DNA of 64,000 nucleotides, from positions 1,016,730 to 1,080,729 of the forward strand of contig CM025854.1 of NCBI GenBank assembly GCA_003952965.2, written 5' to 3'. This document shows positions 35,628-49,620 of this stretch, piece after piece. The translations under genes and the position numbers were made by a program. A model generated the notes under the pieces. That model had not been told where the DNA came from. It made no database searches and worked only from the letters and a program-made list of their open reading frames with translations. The stretch comes from Morella rubra. Its lineage: Eukaryota > Streptophyta > Magnoliopsida > Fagales > Myricaceae. Position 1 is the stretch's first letter. Every line of letters starts with the position of its first letter.

Positions 35628-36136
35628 AGATTGGGAGCAAGAAGTCTTGACAGAGTGAGGAGAGCCGAGAGGAGCAGCCTTCAGCTAGAGAGAAAGTGAA
35701 GACTATGTTTGACTAATTCTTAAAAAATTTTCAAAAAATTTTTACAATCATGTTTTTCATCAATTCCAACACGTTTTTATAAACTCCAATAATTTTTACA
35801 AACTCCAACAGCTTTTAATAAACTTTTCACCAATCCAAAAGAATCTACATTACCTCCAACAAAAACAAACACAAAAAAATATTTTCAAAACCAAACCAAA
35901 TATAGCCAACGTTTTTTTTTTTTCTTAACGAGTCTGCGAGAAGGGGAAGAACAGTCGAGTGAGAGGCCGGAAGAGCCGGGAAAAGAAGATTTATGACTTT
36001 TAGAAAAGAAGCCGCTTTCTGGAAAGTAAGGTTATATTTTACATTTCCATTGACGGCAATTTTATGAAGGACCCAAACACTGAAAAATAAGTAAAATACT
36101 TTACAAAAAGGAGAATACAACTAAACAAACAGACCC
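33042..36136. mobile_element. Mirrored copy of the putative PIF/Harbinger-type element
   Basis: Inverted copy of 28373-31463, including the nested MITE (about 33108-33300) and the RRM fragment. It exists only because it lies inside the palindrome and is not an independent insertion. Confidence 0.35.
34983..35339 (-). pseudogene. Mirrored copy of the RRM gene fragment
   Basis: Inverted copy of 29172-29522. The second exon-like piece is 35096-34983 and the first ends at 35212. The intron here carries an extra 12 bp (a repeat of ATGCTTTGGAAG) relative to the left arm. The protein pieces are otherwise the same. Confidence 0.7.
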
Positions 36137-36415
36137 TTAATTTAATTGACTTTTTGTTTTACAGATTGTATTATTATTGTTGGAATACAAGTATACATGA
36201 ACGACGTCGTTGGCTATTCCTCCGCACCAAAATCCCTGGTTCTTCTTCAACGGGCTAACGGAGCAAACAGGCAAGCAGCACAGCTGCAGAAACTTTACTG
36301 GTGACCACACTCTTTAAAGCAAACCAAAATTCAAAAACTCCAACTCGAACTCCAAGTTCGCAAATTTTTATTTGTGTAGGTGTTTTCACAGGGTGGCATA
36401 AACTCGGACTTCAAA

Positions 36416-39400
36416 ATGAGAGAGGTTCCATCTTTGATATCCTTGTGCATAGAGGCAGTCAAGAACGAACTTGTCCAAGGTAATTTCATTACACTATTAT
36501 TAACGAGAGTTAGATTTTTTTTTTTAGCGATTTATAGTTTGTTTAATTTTAATTTTCTTCTTCAAAATTTATGATTTGTTTGGTTGTGGAGTTTCAGGGG
36601 GTGATATTGTAACTGCCGTCTTCGAGCTTCCCTATGAGTTGTTCGATCCCTTGCTTTCAAAGTTGCCCCCCCTGGCTTTGCAAAAATTGCAATCAGAAAT
36701 GTATGCCGAATTCTAACTGAAAACTTTTTTAGTAATTTGATATGCTATTGACTTTATGTATCTTTGCAGTTGAATTTTCGAGTATTGTTTTGTATCAGCG
36801 AGGTTTTCCTTTTCTTTTCTTCTTTTGAATTAACTTATAAGCTGAAAGGCAGCTCAGATGCGAGAAGACAGGGAGGCATCCTCCTTTCAACTATGACCCT
36901 TCGTCTACCCTCATCACTTTTCTTTCTGTTACTTCGAAAATTGCTGCTTCAGATTCAGCGACAAATATTTTTGATATTCCTTTATATCCCGTTAAACGAA
37001 TGGTATCTTCTGTTGGAAGTCCTAGGTAATCTTAGCATGATATTTGGAAATCCAATTGTGATTACTCGAACAAGCATTAAACTCATTGCTGCCGTTGTCC
37101 CTTGGTAAATATTGGGTATATACTAGTAAATAATTTTTAGTATAGAACTAGGATCAAACCCCCACCTTCATCAGCATTGGAGATGTATAAATGTAAACTC
37201 TTATTTCTACTATTTTTGTTACCGTTATTTTTGTATTCTTTGTGCTTATATGGGAATAACCTTTCCATTTAGGACTCTTTCAACCCAGATCCCAAGTTTT
37301 TGGGGCGAAACTGTTAAGACTCCAATAGTAGGATGCCAGATATCTCCGTGGATGCAGTTATACTAAATCATTCCTGCCGTAACTAGCAAGTGACCTTTGA
37401 AAAATGCTTTATCTTTATTCTCTGGTTGTTATATTATTTCTCGGTTGAACAGGCCATTTGAGGACCAGAATGACCATGAGTTTGCTGATGATTGCTTTAC
37501 AAATGGAAGAAAACGCGCAAGGTTCAGAAGGATTGAGTTTTTCTTTTTCTTTCAATTACATGAGGTTCTGTGGAGTCTTAATCTATTTTCGAGAGACTAT
37601 GTAGGAGAGCACAAGCACCCTAACAATGGAAATTTCCGGTTTCCGAACAGGCATTGGAATTTTGACTCAGTATGGAGGGGGTTATTCAAGTTGCGATGGC
37701 CTGACCTTGTTGTCTGGATTCAACCGGTGGACTGGCAGCAAATATATTGGGAAACTCATTTGCAGGAGTATTCCCATTTGGCAACATGCTTATTTTAATT
37801 AGCATTTTTATTTTCATAGCTTCTACTCATGATTTATCCCTTTTGTTAAGCGGGTGTCAGTTGCCTGGATGAGGCGGCAGAGATTGCATTGATACCATCA
37901 TTTAATGGATGTATTGGTGACATACAGCTTCCAGGTACTAAGTATAATACTTTCCATTTTGTTTTTCAGGAATTTACTGAAACATTCAGACTAAAACTGG
38001 CTTCTTTTTTAGCTTGCTAAGCCTGTGGATCCTTGTAATGTGAAATCAGATTTAGGTTTCCACCTGAGCTTTAATGGTGTCATCACCTGCTTCCTTTCGT
38101 GTACATGGAAAGAGTGCATCAGTGCCATTTGTTTTTGTTGATCCTGGTTAAAGAAACTCTTTTATCGCATTTGATATATTCTATCTCACTTATGTAAAGT
38201 TATTCAAGATTCTTTTATATGGTGGAAGCGTGTTGAAGGAGAATTTTTAGATAAAATGAACAAGGTGATATAGGTCTTCTTCCAGATCTAAATTTTGTTC
38301 CCTTATTGTTGCTTTGATGCCCTCTTGCTGAAATGTCAAGGGTCAAGGATTTAATTATTAAGAACTCCTCCTGGAAGCGGAATTGTGCTTTTGAATTCCT
38401 GTTACTAGGTTTCGAAAGTGCACTGATGTTCAATGAATGCAAACATGAAACTTTCTTTGTTTCCTTTTCTTACTGGTACCTGGCTAAATTCCTAATCATT
38501 TTTTTTCCCTCATTTGTTCTGTGCAGACACTGTATTGAAATGTATAGGTTTTGATGGACAAGATAATCCCCTAACATCTAACTGTTCGAAGTTGTCTTAT
38601 CATTGCCAACAATTTGGGTGCTTCGCTAGGTAATATGTTATGTTACTTTTTGTCTTATGATATATTATGCCACTGTTCTATACAGCACCTGGAAAATAGT
38701 TGCAGGAGCTGCATTCTACACCTAAGCATATTTTTCCTTTTGCATCTACTTGTTCTGACTGTTTCTGATTTCACTCCGCACATTGCATAATCAACATTTT
38801 TCTGCAAATGTGCCAAATGAAGTCATGATGATGGCATTTTATGTTTGTTTGAGCTTGTTCTTTGTTCCTTAGAGCCTTATGTGAGTTGATCTTACTTTTG
38901 GCTGCATACAATTATAAGGAGCATAGTTGTTTTCCCTTCAATAAGAGGTTTTATTTGAAACAGGAGAGACCTTGTGCCTGGTGGATCATAAAAAGAGGCT
39001 CAACTCTAAGTATTTTTATTGGTTTTTGAGTTATAGAATGATTTCGGTTCTTACAATGATGTTTTTTCTCCATGCAGATGTCTGAGACTTCAAAATATAC
39101 TTTGCACAGCTGAAACTTGTGTGAGTTATTCAGACCATAAGTAGAAGGAGATATTGCCAATAAATTTCTTTATATATATACAACTGTAAGTATGTACAGT
39201 TATATTTATGGATATATATTTTTATTTACATGTATTTTTTTTTTAATACAAGCTTTTAAATGAGCTCAAATGAGCTAAGTCAAGCTTATACAAGTTTTGT
39301 TCGCGAGCCTAAACTGAGTCAAGCCAAGTTTAATCGAGTTTGACTCATTTAATAATCAAGCTAAAAGTGGTGTTCGAACTCGGCTCATTTATTAAACGAA

Positions 39401-39735
39401 CCGAGCTCGACCTAAGCTTATACGAGCCGAGTTCAAGTTTTTCATGAACAGCTCAGTTCATTTACAGCCCACCCCAACCCAATTTCTTGTTTAAAATGCA
39501 GAATTACAAGTTTTTCTACATGGAGGGTTATTAACTGTCTGACAGACTAGGTTATAGGGTCTATGTGTGGGTGTGCGTGCATGCATGTGCACTTTGCAAC
39601 TTTGGACTTACTAATACAATGACTGGATAATTGTTTGCACTTTAGATACCTCTAAAATTTGTTCTCTTGCAGCACTTATTGAGAAATGGAAAGTTAAAGA
39701 GGCTGGTGCTAAGGTGGATCAGATCCAGAGAGCAT
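36416..39735 (+). CDS. Inverted copy of the 5' half of the LRR gene (exons 1-8)
   Basis: Copy of the LRR gene in opposite orientation. The exons mirror those of the left arm: 36416-36479, 36598-36700, 37453-37521, 37651-37767, 37861-37934, 38527-38629, 39078-39120, 39673-39735. All splice sites and frames checked are intact, and the encoded residues are the same as in the left copy (MREVPSLISLCIEAV at the start). Counterparts of exons 9-16 fall in the noisy region after 40003: exon 9 is recognisable near 40690, and the gene end would be near 45300. They are unreadable as protein. I do not treat this as a second functional gene; it is probably an alternate-haplotype or chimeric copy. Confidence 0.6.
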
Positions 39736-40003
39736 GTAAGACCAGTGCTTTTTCTATGTACTTTGAAGCTTATAGAATGAATCTGTGTATGTCTAATTAT
39801 GGAGGTGGAGTGTGAGACTAATATGTATTGTTCTATCCTTTTACCTTTAGAATGAAAAATTGACGAATAGTGTTCTAAGAAACATGTGGACAATCTAATT
39901 GTATGAAAGGCACATATCATCCTATAACATGGAGATCATAAGAACGAATAAAAGAAAGGAAGTTGTAGTTTCAGATAACATGTAAGCTAGAAGATTTATT
40001 AAT

Positions 40004-43000
40004 GCTTGCTAAATAAAGAGATCACCCGCATGTTTTTCGGCAAAGTCATCTCAGTCGTTAATTAGAAAGTCAGTTCTGGGGCATGGCGCTAAAAATAGTA
40101 GTGTGTTCTTTGTGAATGTTTGAGCATTCTCTCTGCTTTAAAGATAAGTGACTTAATTGGTTGCTATCCTGCAGCTAGTATCTAATAGAGCTTCTTGTGG
40201 ATTTGAGATGATCTCAGTTTATTATTCTTTAGCCTCGTTGGGAAAAAACGCAGACTAAGCATATTAGTAATGGGAGGAAAAAAAGAAAAAAAATAGGTGG
40301 GCTGATAAGAAGGAGAGACTCGCTTGTTGTTCTAGAAAGCATGTGTTAATAAATCGGATACGTTGTGGAAACTTGCAGATTATATTAGGCTTCATCTACA
40401 GATGATAGCTACAAGCTCTGTTTAAACCATCTGTGTGTGTAATAACAAATTTTGAGAAGTTTTGAATATAGGTGTTCTCGAGGAACTTTTGATGCTTAGC
40501 TAGGTTGTGTGTTATGTATGTTTGCATTGGGACTCGCCATGATCAATTGATTGGTAAATGAAATTTTTAGTTTTCTGAATTGTACAAGTTTATGGACCTC
40601 TTGCTTCAACTGTTTAATCCTGTTCTCTAATTTCTCTATCACTATCGGATTTAAATTTCTATTGTGTAACTCGTTGGCTGAGGAGATAGATGGGATTTGC
40701 AACTCTGAGAGTCAAGTAAATCTAGAAGAAGTAACATTTATAACATAATTCTTCGCACTCTCACATTCAAATACATTCTTGTTTCAGATTTGTCAACCGC
40801 TATTCTGTGATAAATTTTTTTACTCATAAAGGTGAATTTGTAGTGTAGTCAAAATGCATGGACGGGAGATTGAGTTGAAGTACTAGTGTAAATCGTAGAA
40901 TTGAGAAAGATATTTTTCGGCCTTTTTAATCGACAATATCATACTTTTAAGATCGAGAATAATACATAGTTTGTTGTATAGTAACTCACTATTCATTACC
41001 TGTTGGCGCTAGCCAGCTTTGAATTATTTTAGATCATCACGGAAACGAGATATTCATATTATCTTTGAACACTGCATCATCTGTGCGATTTTTTATCATA
41101 TCTTGATGTCATATACATCTACCTGAGATGTGAACTGTTTGTATGTTGAGGTCTACTCAATGCATTTGTCAGTCTTGTAGGCAGAACATATACGTTTTGA
41201 GTGTTTATCAACCTGCATATCAAAATTTTACTCACTCTCGTTACTGATTATTACACAATATAAATCGGGTTTTTTCCTTTTGTTTTTATGTTCTTATATT
41301 GTTGGCTCGGTTGCCAGTGTGGTTGTGGGGCATACCATTTTCCATTCGAAGCAGATAAAGGGGAAATTTTAGGTGGAGGCATAAGAGAGAGAGAAAGATT
41401 GAATAAATTAGATATTATCAGTGCAACTACACAGTAATGAGGAGAGCGATACACTTTAAGTAGGGAAATACACAGGTGTGGGCCACATAGGAGGCTCGAA
41501 GACCTCGAGGTGCTCGTAACTATTATTGATTTAATTTATATATGTCTTATATCTCATCTAGTAATGTAGCAGAATTCCTTGTAGAATCACATTCATAATT
41601 CATAATCCACATCACTTGGGCAATATATAACAATTTCTTATATAGATAAGAGGAATCATCCATTATAATAATGTAAGGAATGAGCATACTTTAATTTTGA
41701 TGAGAAGTTAGTGCTTAGGATACATTATGGGTTCGAGAGATTGTTCCTTTTACTCAGTAGAAGAGACTTGAGCTTATAATAAGGGTTCTTTGTGATTTAT
41801 CCTGTTTCTGGGACTTATAAATGCTTGTATTGACATGTAGTGACGTGCAGCCTGAGTTCTTAATCTTTCGAATCCAAAGAGTCTCTAGACAGTACGTATT
41901 ACTTAACGTATATTATTGAGAGATATTCGCTATCATACAGTAGAGCAACTGACAAGAATTCATACTCAATTGTCTAGCGAATTACTGCAAGAGGAAGCAG
42001 ACGTGTAAGTCAGACTGTAGCACCCAGTTTTATGCGACGCATCGGTCATTTATACTATTATCCGACACTTTGTAATCATTTGCTTTTACGTTGACACAAA
42101 GTATGACTAGGCGCTCAATACGAATTGTCAATCTTATCTGTGAGATTACTTGATCATATTTAGTTCCGCACTTACCTCGAAATTGTCTTCTGCTTTCATT
42201 AGCTCGAGATCGAGGTGTTAAAATTAATGTGAAACATGTGGCTTGCAACTTTCGGTGTTTCCATGACTACACACTCCAATTTTCGCAAGATCGTTAGATC
42301 ACTTACTAATACCCCTTTTATGCTTTCTCTAGCAAGATTGTCTTGATCTTTTTCTATTCAATCAATGTGTGGTTGGTTTCTTCTTTTACTTATAGATAGG
42401 TATCGTTGCATCAATAACCTTAGATTGATTTTAGGTTGCTATACAAACATTTTGGAAACCAGAAAGTTACATGAGAGAATAATGCTAGAGTCACTCAGGA
42501 TGTGACCTTGAGTTCCTAAATTTTAACACAGAGAAGATACTCAAACTATAGTGTGAACTTCGCATCCTAACGTGTAATGGGTCACAATGCTTCGTTACAT
42601 ATCTTGCGCCGAGTTCATCAACCCTTACAGGTACAAATAGACAGCCTCTATGGAGAATCAAGGATTATTTCGTACAGCCCTAACAAGCAATGTAAGTGGT
42701 TGTCTCTTTATTGTTGGCTCTGTTGTACAGAAGGTAAAGCGGAGCATAAGAAAATGATTACTTGGAAAAGATGGGCGATGAGAAAATTCCTTGTGTGAGA
42801 CAATATGGATTCGAGTCATAAATGACTTTGTTTGTTCTGGTATCTGAACATATTGGATCCCTTTTACCTCAGCCTCATCATTTGTACCACTTAGGGGTGG
42901 TGGGGTGTGACACAGATGGCAGTTAGGATAGTATATCGAAAAGATGGACCCAAAGAGTGAGATCATTGGTCATGGGAATACTAAAGATGTGTATGAGATA

Positions 43001-46000
43001 TTCCTTCTCTATGGAAGTTCTCAATCACTATTTCTTATCCGTCGTCCGAGAGATTCTCCATACTTCGTCATTAATAATAATGATGGTCGGTACACTCATC
43101 TTTAGTCGGAATACAATTTCACTGTATTGATGTTGCCTAGCTCTCTCGTAATATTTCCTTTGCCAGATAGCTATGATGATTCTATACTATCGGTTAGGAT
43201 TCTGGATAGTAGAGGTGATATTCAATTCGTATTTTCGATGAAGGAAATCAGTGAGACAATATATTACTCTCCATTGTGAGTTCTACCTTCATCTATTATT
43301 TTGTACCTAGCATGATGTAGATATACATAAAATATGATAATATCTTTGTGGATCCGGTTCATGTCAGTATACGAGAAGATGTCATCTTTTGAAGCATTAG
43401 GCATGTTAGAGTGCCTTAATTTTTGCTGGAATATGACTTTCGTAGAGACAGTTCTAAGTTGAACCTGATCTGTCTAAGGTTAGCATTTGGCAAGATTACG
43501 TTGAGTCTTCTGGAACTATGATGCAGGTGAATCCAACTTCACTTAATGAAGACAGTCTAGTTAACAATCTTCAAGAAGACTGGGTGTCTTGCTACACTCC
43601 ATGTTGCTGAAGAGTGGGGTGAAATCTTTCTTAGGAATTTTTGGCACGCTTGGTTAACACTGGAATAGGAATTGCATTTGATGACTTATCTTTCGTTCTT
43701 CAAATGTGTTTGGTTTATTTTACTGTCTTCCAGCCAGGTGAAGGCCCCAGGTCAAGTTTAGGGGTAGAATTGTGTTAAGACTCATTGCCTCCTGAAGTAC
43801 TGAGTCAGGGAGTAGATCTATGGTATCTGGGTAGTGTAACTGTATTTCTAGGACGATTAAACATTAAGTGAGGATTGATTGGTCGAGAGTGTTTCGACAC
43901 GCTAGTAATCAAAAGAACAATGAATCTACTCTAGTCGTTAGAATCGTGCATACAATCCAGTATCATCTATTATTCATCGCCTGCTAAGTACCAGTTTGAA
44001 CATCTGATACATAATGAGTTCTTAGATATAACTATTATATAATATTGATTTAGTTACAGTAATATATACGTTGCCGGGGGATTGAAACTGCTCGTAATGA
44101 CTTGGTCGTATGTTCAAGAAACTATTTCAGTTGCTCAGAACTTATTGAGTTTAATGCGCTATCTATGTTTTAGTGCGCTGTAGAGAGGCTTAACCCACAT
44201 CTCTCCTGCAGTGAAAAGTTTGGTGCATAGAAGGTGCGAATTATTTTTGACGAGTAGTCCATCGTCTGTATATTGAAATAAATAACCTAGTTATGCGCCT
44301 TAGTTTTCTCTCGCTTGGTTGATAGAGTAGTGTCAAGTAGGTTTGCATGCTATATTCATGGGTAAGTATCTATGACATATAGGAACTTAGATTAATATTC
44401 AAGAAACTAAATCATTAGGAGTTTTTTTGAGCATCATAAGATAATTATTATTTCGGCAGCTGAAAGCTAATAATTAATGCACAACTCACTGTCGCGAGTT
44501 ATCTAAAAAATAATCTCAACAAGACAATTTAGTTTTCTACCATGTTTCAACTCTTGGTCTAGAATGTTTGTCATGACATGCTTCTCTCCTAAGCTAATGC
44601 GGCCCTTGTGGTGATTAGCAATGTTTATGTATAAATTTTGCAAGGCAAACAAAAAATAGAATGAGGGGAGAATAAAAACATAATACACGGGTAAGAACAC
44701 AAAAGATGTAATATATTCATATCTTCTTTTGGTTGTTGGTTATTGGGTACGTGTTCTGTTCAGCGCTCATTATTTGGTTACAATGCTTTACAGTCATTAA
44801 GTATTGAGTGTTTCCGCAGAGAAGTGATGTGATATATTATCTTGGTATGTGACTTAATGAGGGTTATAAGACTTAGAGTTTCAGCGGTCTGAGAGAACTA
44901 TGAAGAGGGGAAATACCGTGGGACTGGAATCATGTCGCGGGTTAGCTCAGTGATAGCATTCGTTAGCGAGATCATAGAACGTAAAGAGAGAGCAGGCGAA
45001 TTAAAGTAGATGCGCTAGCTGTCACGCTGAGTGAGCTGCGTGTTTGCGACCACTTATGATGATGATACTAAAGTTAAAAGGGTTGTCTGGGTGCCTCACA
45101 AGTGCAGTTTTACAACTTCCGGAGTTCGTACGTGAATACAGCTAACAGTCCCAATAGCGAGCTGTGTGCCGGATCGTCTATCATTTGCATTTGTTGCACC
45201 AAACCATAGCTTTTCTGCACATGAGTGAAACATGAATTCATCAATCCCATACCATTAGATACGTTGATGTTGTGCTCTTTCGCAGACTATTCTAGGATAT
45301 ACTTGGAGTTCACATAATGTTGTTTGCCAAACAAAAGTTATTTACGTAAATGTCTCAGCATCATAACAATTTGAATGTTTGTTGTTAGAATACGCATTCT
45401 TTATGCTAGCTGCTTTTGGTATAGAGTACTATTTTGATACTTTTGATGTTAAGAAAATTTTCTTAATTACTTTTCTGCATGTGGCGGATTTATTGTTATA
45501 TCCTTTGTAACAGCTAAGGTACTAGTTGCGGGAAGTCCGGTTTAAAAACTTAGTGTAAAGCTAGTTTTGGGAGAGGATTTGATAAATTATCTGTTATCTC
45601 TATAATCTCATTTGGTGTCGCCTCGCAAAAGATCAACTCCTGGAACGTTTGTGACATTCATGCGTTTGGGACTCAAGATTTTGATGCTTATACAGTCATT
45701 TGCGTTGTCTGTTTCAAAATGGCTAAATACCTCGGTTATAATCGGTGTTCTACAATGGAGCATTCATGATACCGGTTGTCTTACGGAGAATTACAACATG
45801 ATTACGAACAGATTGTAATTCATAAGATTTACTGCAGTTCCACAGGGCTATTGTTTAGACTAAGAACCTAGAACTCAATGCTTCATACAATGTTAGCCAA
45901 AGCCATGTGTGACAATTAGCTAGCTTTGAGTTAACTGGAGTACTATAGAAACAACTGTCACATAGGTATAAATACAACGAGAACGATTCATTTGTGTATG

Positions 46001-49000
46001 ATCAAAATATGGCGGCACGAACGTCTGGTGTCATGTTGTGTAAAGATAAAATTTGCAAATAAATAGGTTATTTTGATCACACAAGAAAAAGTATATACAC
46101 AAGAATCATGCTAATGGTCGGCTTTATGAGGCTTTCGAAATATCATGCTTGCCCAATAAAAGAAACATATAATACAGTCGCTCCTTTCCAGCTCAAATGA
46201 AAAGTTCTTCTATAAAAACCTTGCTGCAGTGTGTCTCATTACTAAAAGTATTGCGGTGGTTATTCTGACTGAAGGGACTTTTCCGCATTTTTTTCGTGGA
46301 CCAATCTTTTAAGAAGCGTTTCTGTGCATTCTACTATAACGCTGGTGAGTGATGGGATCCGTTACTCTTGATATATGACAGGCGGTTGGATGAAAGTGAG
46401 AAAAGTACAACGCTAGCTTGTTTTAGGTACTATAAGAAAAAGACTCGGCGTTTAGTGAATGTGAATGCAAAGCTGCGCTTGTCCATGAAGAATGGTACCA
46501 GGGTATGATATACGCAAAGCGTTGGAGTGTTATCTTATTTGTTCTCGGAATTAGATCATTCAATTTTGAAAGACGTAAACACAATATATGGGTCTCGGAG
46601 TAGGGTTTATATTGCTTGATAATTAAGACTCGCATTATTAAATGCTGTAAGACCAATATGCGTCTATCTCTTTTGAATTGGATGGTTCAATTTAGGTATC
46701 AAATTAGAGAAAATCCTAATCCGGATAGATGTTGTTAGGATGGCGGTTCAAATTATCAAAAAAACTCGCTTGGTTGTGTTGCTTTATTGCACTCTATAGC
46801 TTATAGATCGTGTTTCTCATCTTTTGGTCAAACTCAGATAACAAGAATTCTTTCTATTTAAGAGGCGGTTAGGCGTTTTCTAATTTTATGTCAAGAGAAG
46901 TGCAGTCGGTAGTTCTATCCTTCTGTAAATAGAGTAGTCTAAGTTCGGTCTCTAATAATGTGCTTAGATGCATACATTATGTTCGCGGTATACACTTGCC
47001 TCACTCTGACTTAGCCCAACCTGTAAGTGTCATAACTATTTTCATGCAGAGAAGAAGAGTATTTAAAAGCGCTGCTACTTTAATTATGAGCTTATTAAAT
47101 AATGGATACGAGATTTTTTAACGGCTCTAAACCGACAGAAATCCTAACTATTACAACAAAAAGTCGTAAAGCGAGTTTCAGGACAGCATATTCTCTCTCT
47201 TTTTCTATAAATTTGTTTCTTTGATGTTCGTCCGAAACTGTAGTGTTGTAGGCTTGAGCAAGATTGTGTGTGTGTAGCGAGTGACAATTATTATACAAAT
47301 ATATATAATGTTGTCTACTTTATTTGTTTGTGCTCTCGGCCCAAATACAAATATTACATGTGTGTGTGGTAACTATCCCTACCTCAAACGCCATTTAACA
47401 ACACTCTCTTATGATGGAGTGTTGTGAAAGACCCGTAAGACAGAATCCAGTTGTTTTTGGGTGTGTAATATTTATTAAATTTGCGCTAAAAATACTTGTG
47501 CATATAAAGAGGTTTTGATTTGCTTATTGGTTGGTGGCTATACAGCTTGTTATTGGATCTTTTGGAAATCAGTTTGTCTATACTAATGTTTACTTTTGAT
47601 GAAAGGTGTACTATAACGCAGTATAAACGGTGAAGTAGGACTGAGAATAATATGAAGCATAGGAAAAACGCGCGGAGAGTAATAAAAATGCAAAAGAGGG
47701 TTATGAACTGCCGGATCGGTAGATCAATTATATCAGTATTGGTCACTAGATTCGATTAACGGACAAAAAAAAAAGATCACAAGCAAAGAATTGATACATG
47801 AAACGCGCTACAAAGAGGTGTAAACTGAAAAAAAAGTGGTCTTGGTTGCTGGCTCTCTCTCATAATCAACTTTTCAACTCTCCTTAATATTTTTATAGTC
47901 TCAGGGATATGTTTATGCTTATCACAATATTTTAACACCATCTCATCGCTACTCGGCTAACAAGAGATATGCATCGATGCTACTTGCTAGTACAATAGAA
48001 GACTGCTGTATTCATTTTTTAATTTATTTCAAATAATTATAAATCTTAATTATATTGAGATTGAATAGTTGAGAAGAACTAGATGTATCATACAAAAAGA
48101 ATCATATATGTGAGATCATTAGAGAGAAATAAGTTTGATAACTCGAAAACTATGTTGTCGAGAGGTTTGTTGGAGGATATAAACGATTTTATCTACAAAA
48201 AAGACATGTCATTAGAATAGAAGTTAGTGTTTTTAGTATGATCGCACACAATATTTATACTTAAAAAAAATATTACTAATTAATATCTTATAAGTAGACT
48301 AAATTTAAAAATTATATGATTATAACACATAAATATATTTTATTTTTATTAATTTATTATACTCGATTACATAATCTTCAATAATGGCCTATGTAAGCAA
48401 GCTGATTATTGCACATACCGTAGTAAGGAGTGCTCGTTTAACATATACAGCCATCATTTCACTAAAACATTCTCTAGTTATAACATATATATCGAGTACT
48501 GATATTGATAAATTATATGTACCAAAACACATTGAGACTCATTTCACACAGACATATTAGCAATAGCTCAGAGCCAATGGCAACTTATATTAACTTTGAG
48601 CTATATTGTGAGACGACACGAGTCTTAAGACTATAAATTAAATGGTTGATCACCCTGGTAAACGAAGTGAGACACACATATAAAGAGAACATCTGAAGTA
48701 TAGCTTAAATCAGGGAAGCGCACTACGCAAATTACAAACGTCAGGTATCTCGTGAAATGTGCTTATGAGATTTGGAGTTTCTCGACATTACTATATATAT
48801 ATTAATGAGTGCTCTTCAACAGTTTAATATATGTATGATTATCATGAATTTATCTTGCAGAGGTGAGATAATGTATTCATCAGTGATTTGTGCAGTTGTC
48901 ACACAATGTGGTGTTGATATAATTGATTCTTTAAAAATATGAATTACTCTTTTAGTGACACATAGGTGTACCGTATATTCTTCCGTTGTATATGGTCATC

Positions 49001-49620
49001 AGAATAAGATGAATCGCACTGTGCTTAAGATTAGTGATATGATTCATTCAAGGTTCTTTCATTATTAGATTACAGATAGATTGACGAAAAAAAAATATAC
49101 ATTGGTAATCTCTTCGAGGATTTATTCAGGCTCTCATATCTTTTTCTTTTGGACGTATTTCTATCATTCGTCAATGAATTATCATAATAATGACTTATGT
49201 GATGAGCTAGGATTGTTATTTGTATTTCATGAAAATATATATATATTGAGATGAAAGCTGATCATCAGCACTTGGTTTAACACTCGGACTACTCATCTAT
49301 ATATCATCTTTGTGTAAATACTCTCTAAACTCTTTATTTATCCGCTGATGATTTGTATGGAATATAATTTTTTATGATTTTAGACAATATAGGGTGTAAA
49401 CTGTATATAAATAGTAAAGCTTTTAGTATTTCACTATTCATATAGTCTAAAAATGGATTAAAGACATCACTAACACCTATATCTATTCTGTGGTTTAAAT
49501 TTCAAGCATCACGACACACGTAATACTCGAGTTATAGTGTGACATAATTGCGCTTTATGCGAGACACATCAGCAACATCTCGTGATGACCTGGTGAATGG
49601 AAGCAGTGATGGTCACTATA
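40004..49620. repeat. Very noisy inverted copy of about 18000-24480
   Basis: Local alignments by eye show the reverse complement of the left flank throughout. 40140-40220 matches about 24350-24420; 40540-40700 matches about 24010-24130; 45636 matches about 20685; 46480-46730 matches 19880-20110; 46980-47080 matches 19640-19700; 47370-47520 matches 19310-19480; 49384 matches about 18135. Between anchors the right copy is about 1.4-1.5 times longer, with single-base insertions scattered equally through introns, exons and intergenic DNA. This is the signature of uncorrected long-read sequence rather than evolution. No gene should be called here. Confidence 0.85.

Larger units (their letters stand above)
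32259..40003. repeat. Clean right arm of a large inverted repeat
   Basis: Reverse complement of about 24480-32248, with coordinates summing to about 64505-64511. Identity is close to complete. I noted only scattered differences: a 12-bp duplication near 35150-35172, poly-A/T and CT tract lengths near 35920 and 35600, and single substitutions (for example 31336/33172, and near 25190 and 25137 on the left arm). It duplicates LRR exons 1-8, the RRM fragment, the MITE and the putative Harbinger element. The arm ends abruptly near 40003, where noisy sequence begins. Confidence 0.95.

Noticed and set aside
18000-49620. Organellar inverted repeat or an integrated plasmid-like palindrome
   Set aside because: The arms contain nuclear intron-rich genes and nuclear transposons; no plastid or mitochondrial genes are present.
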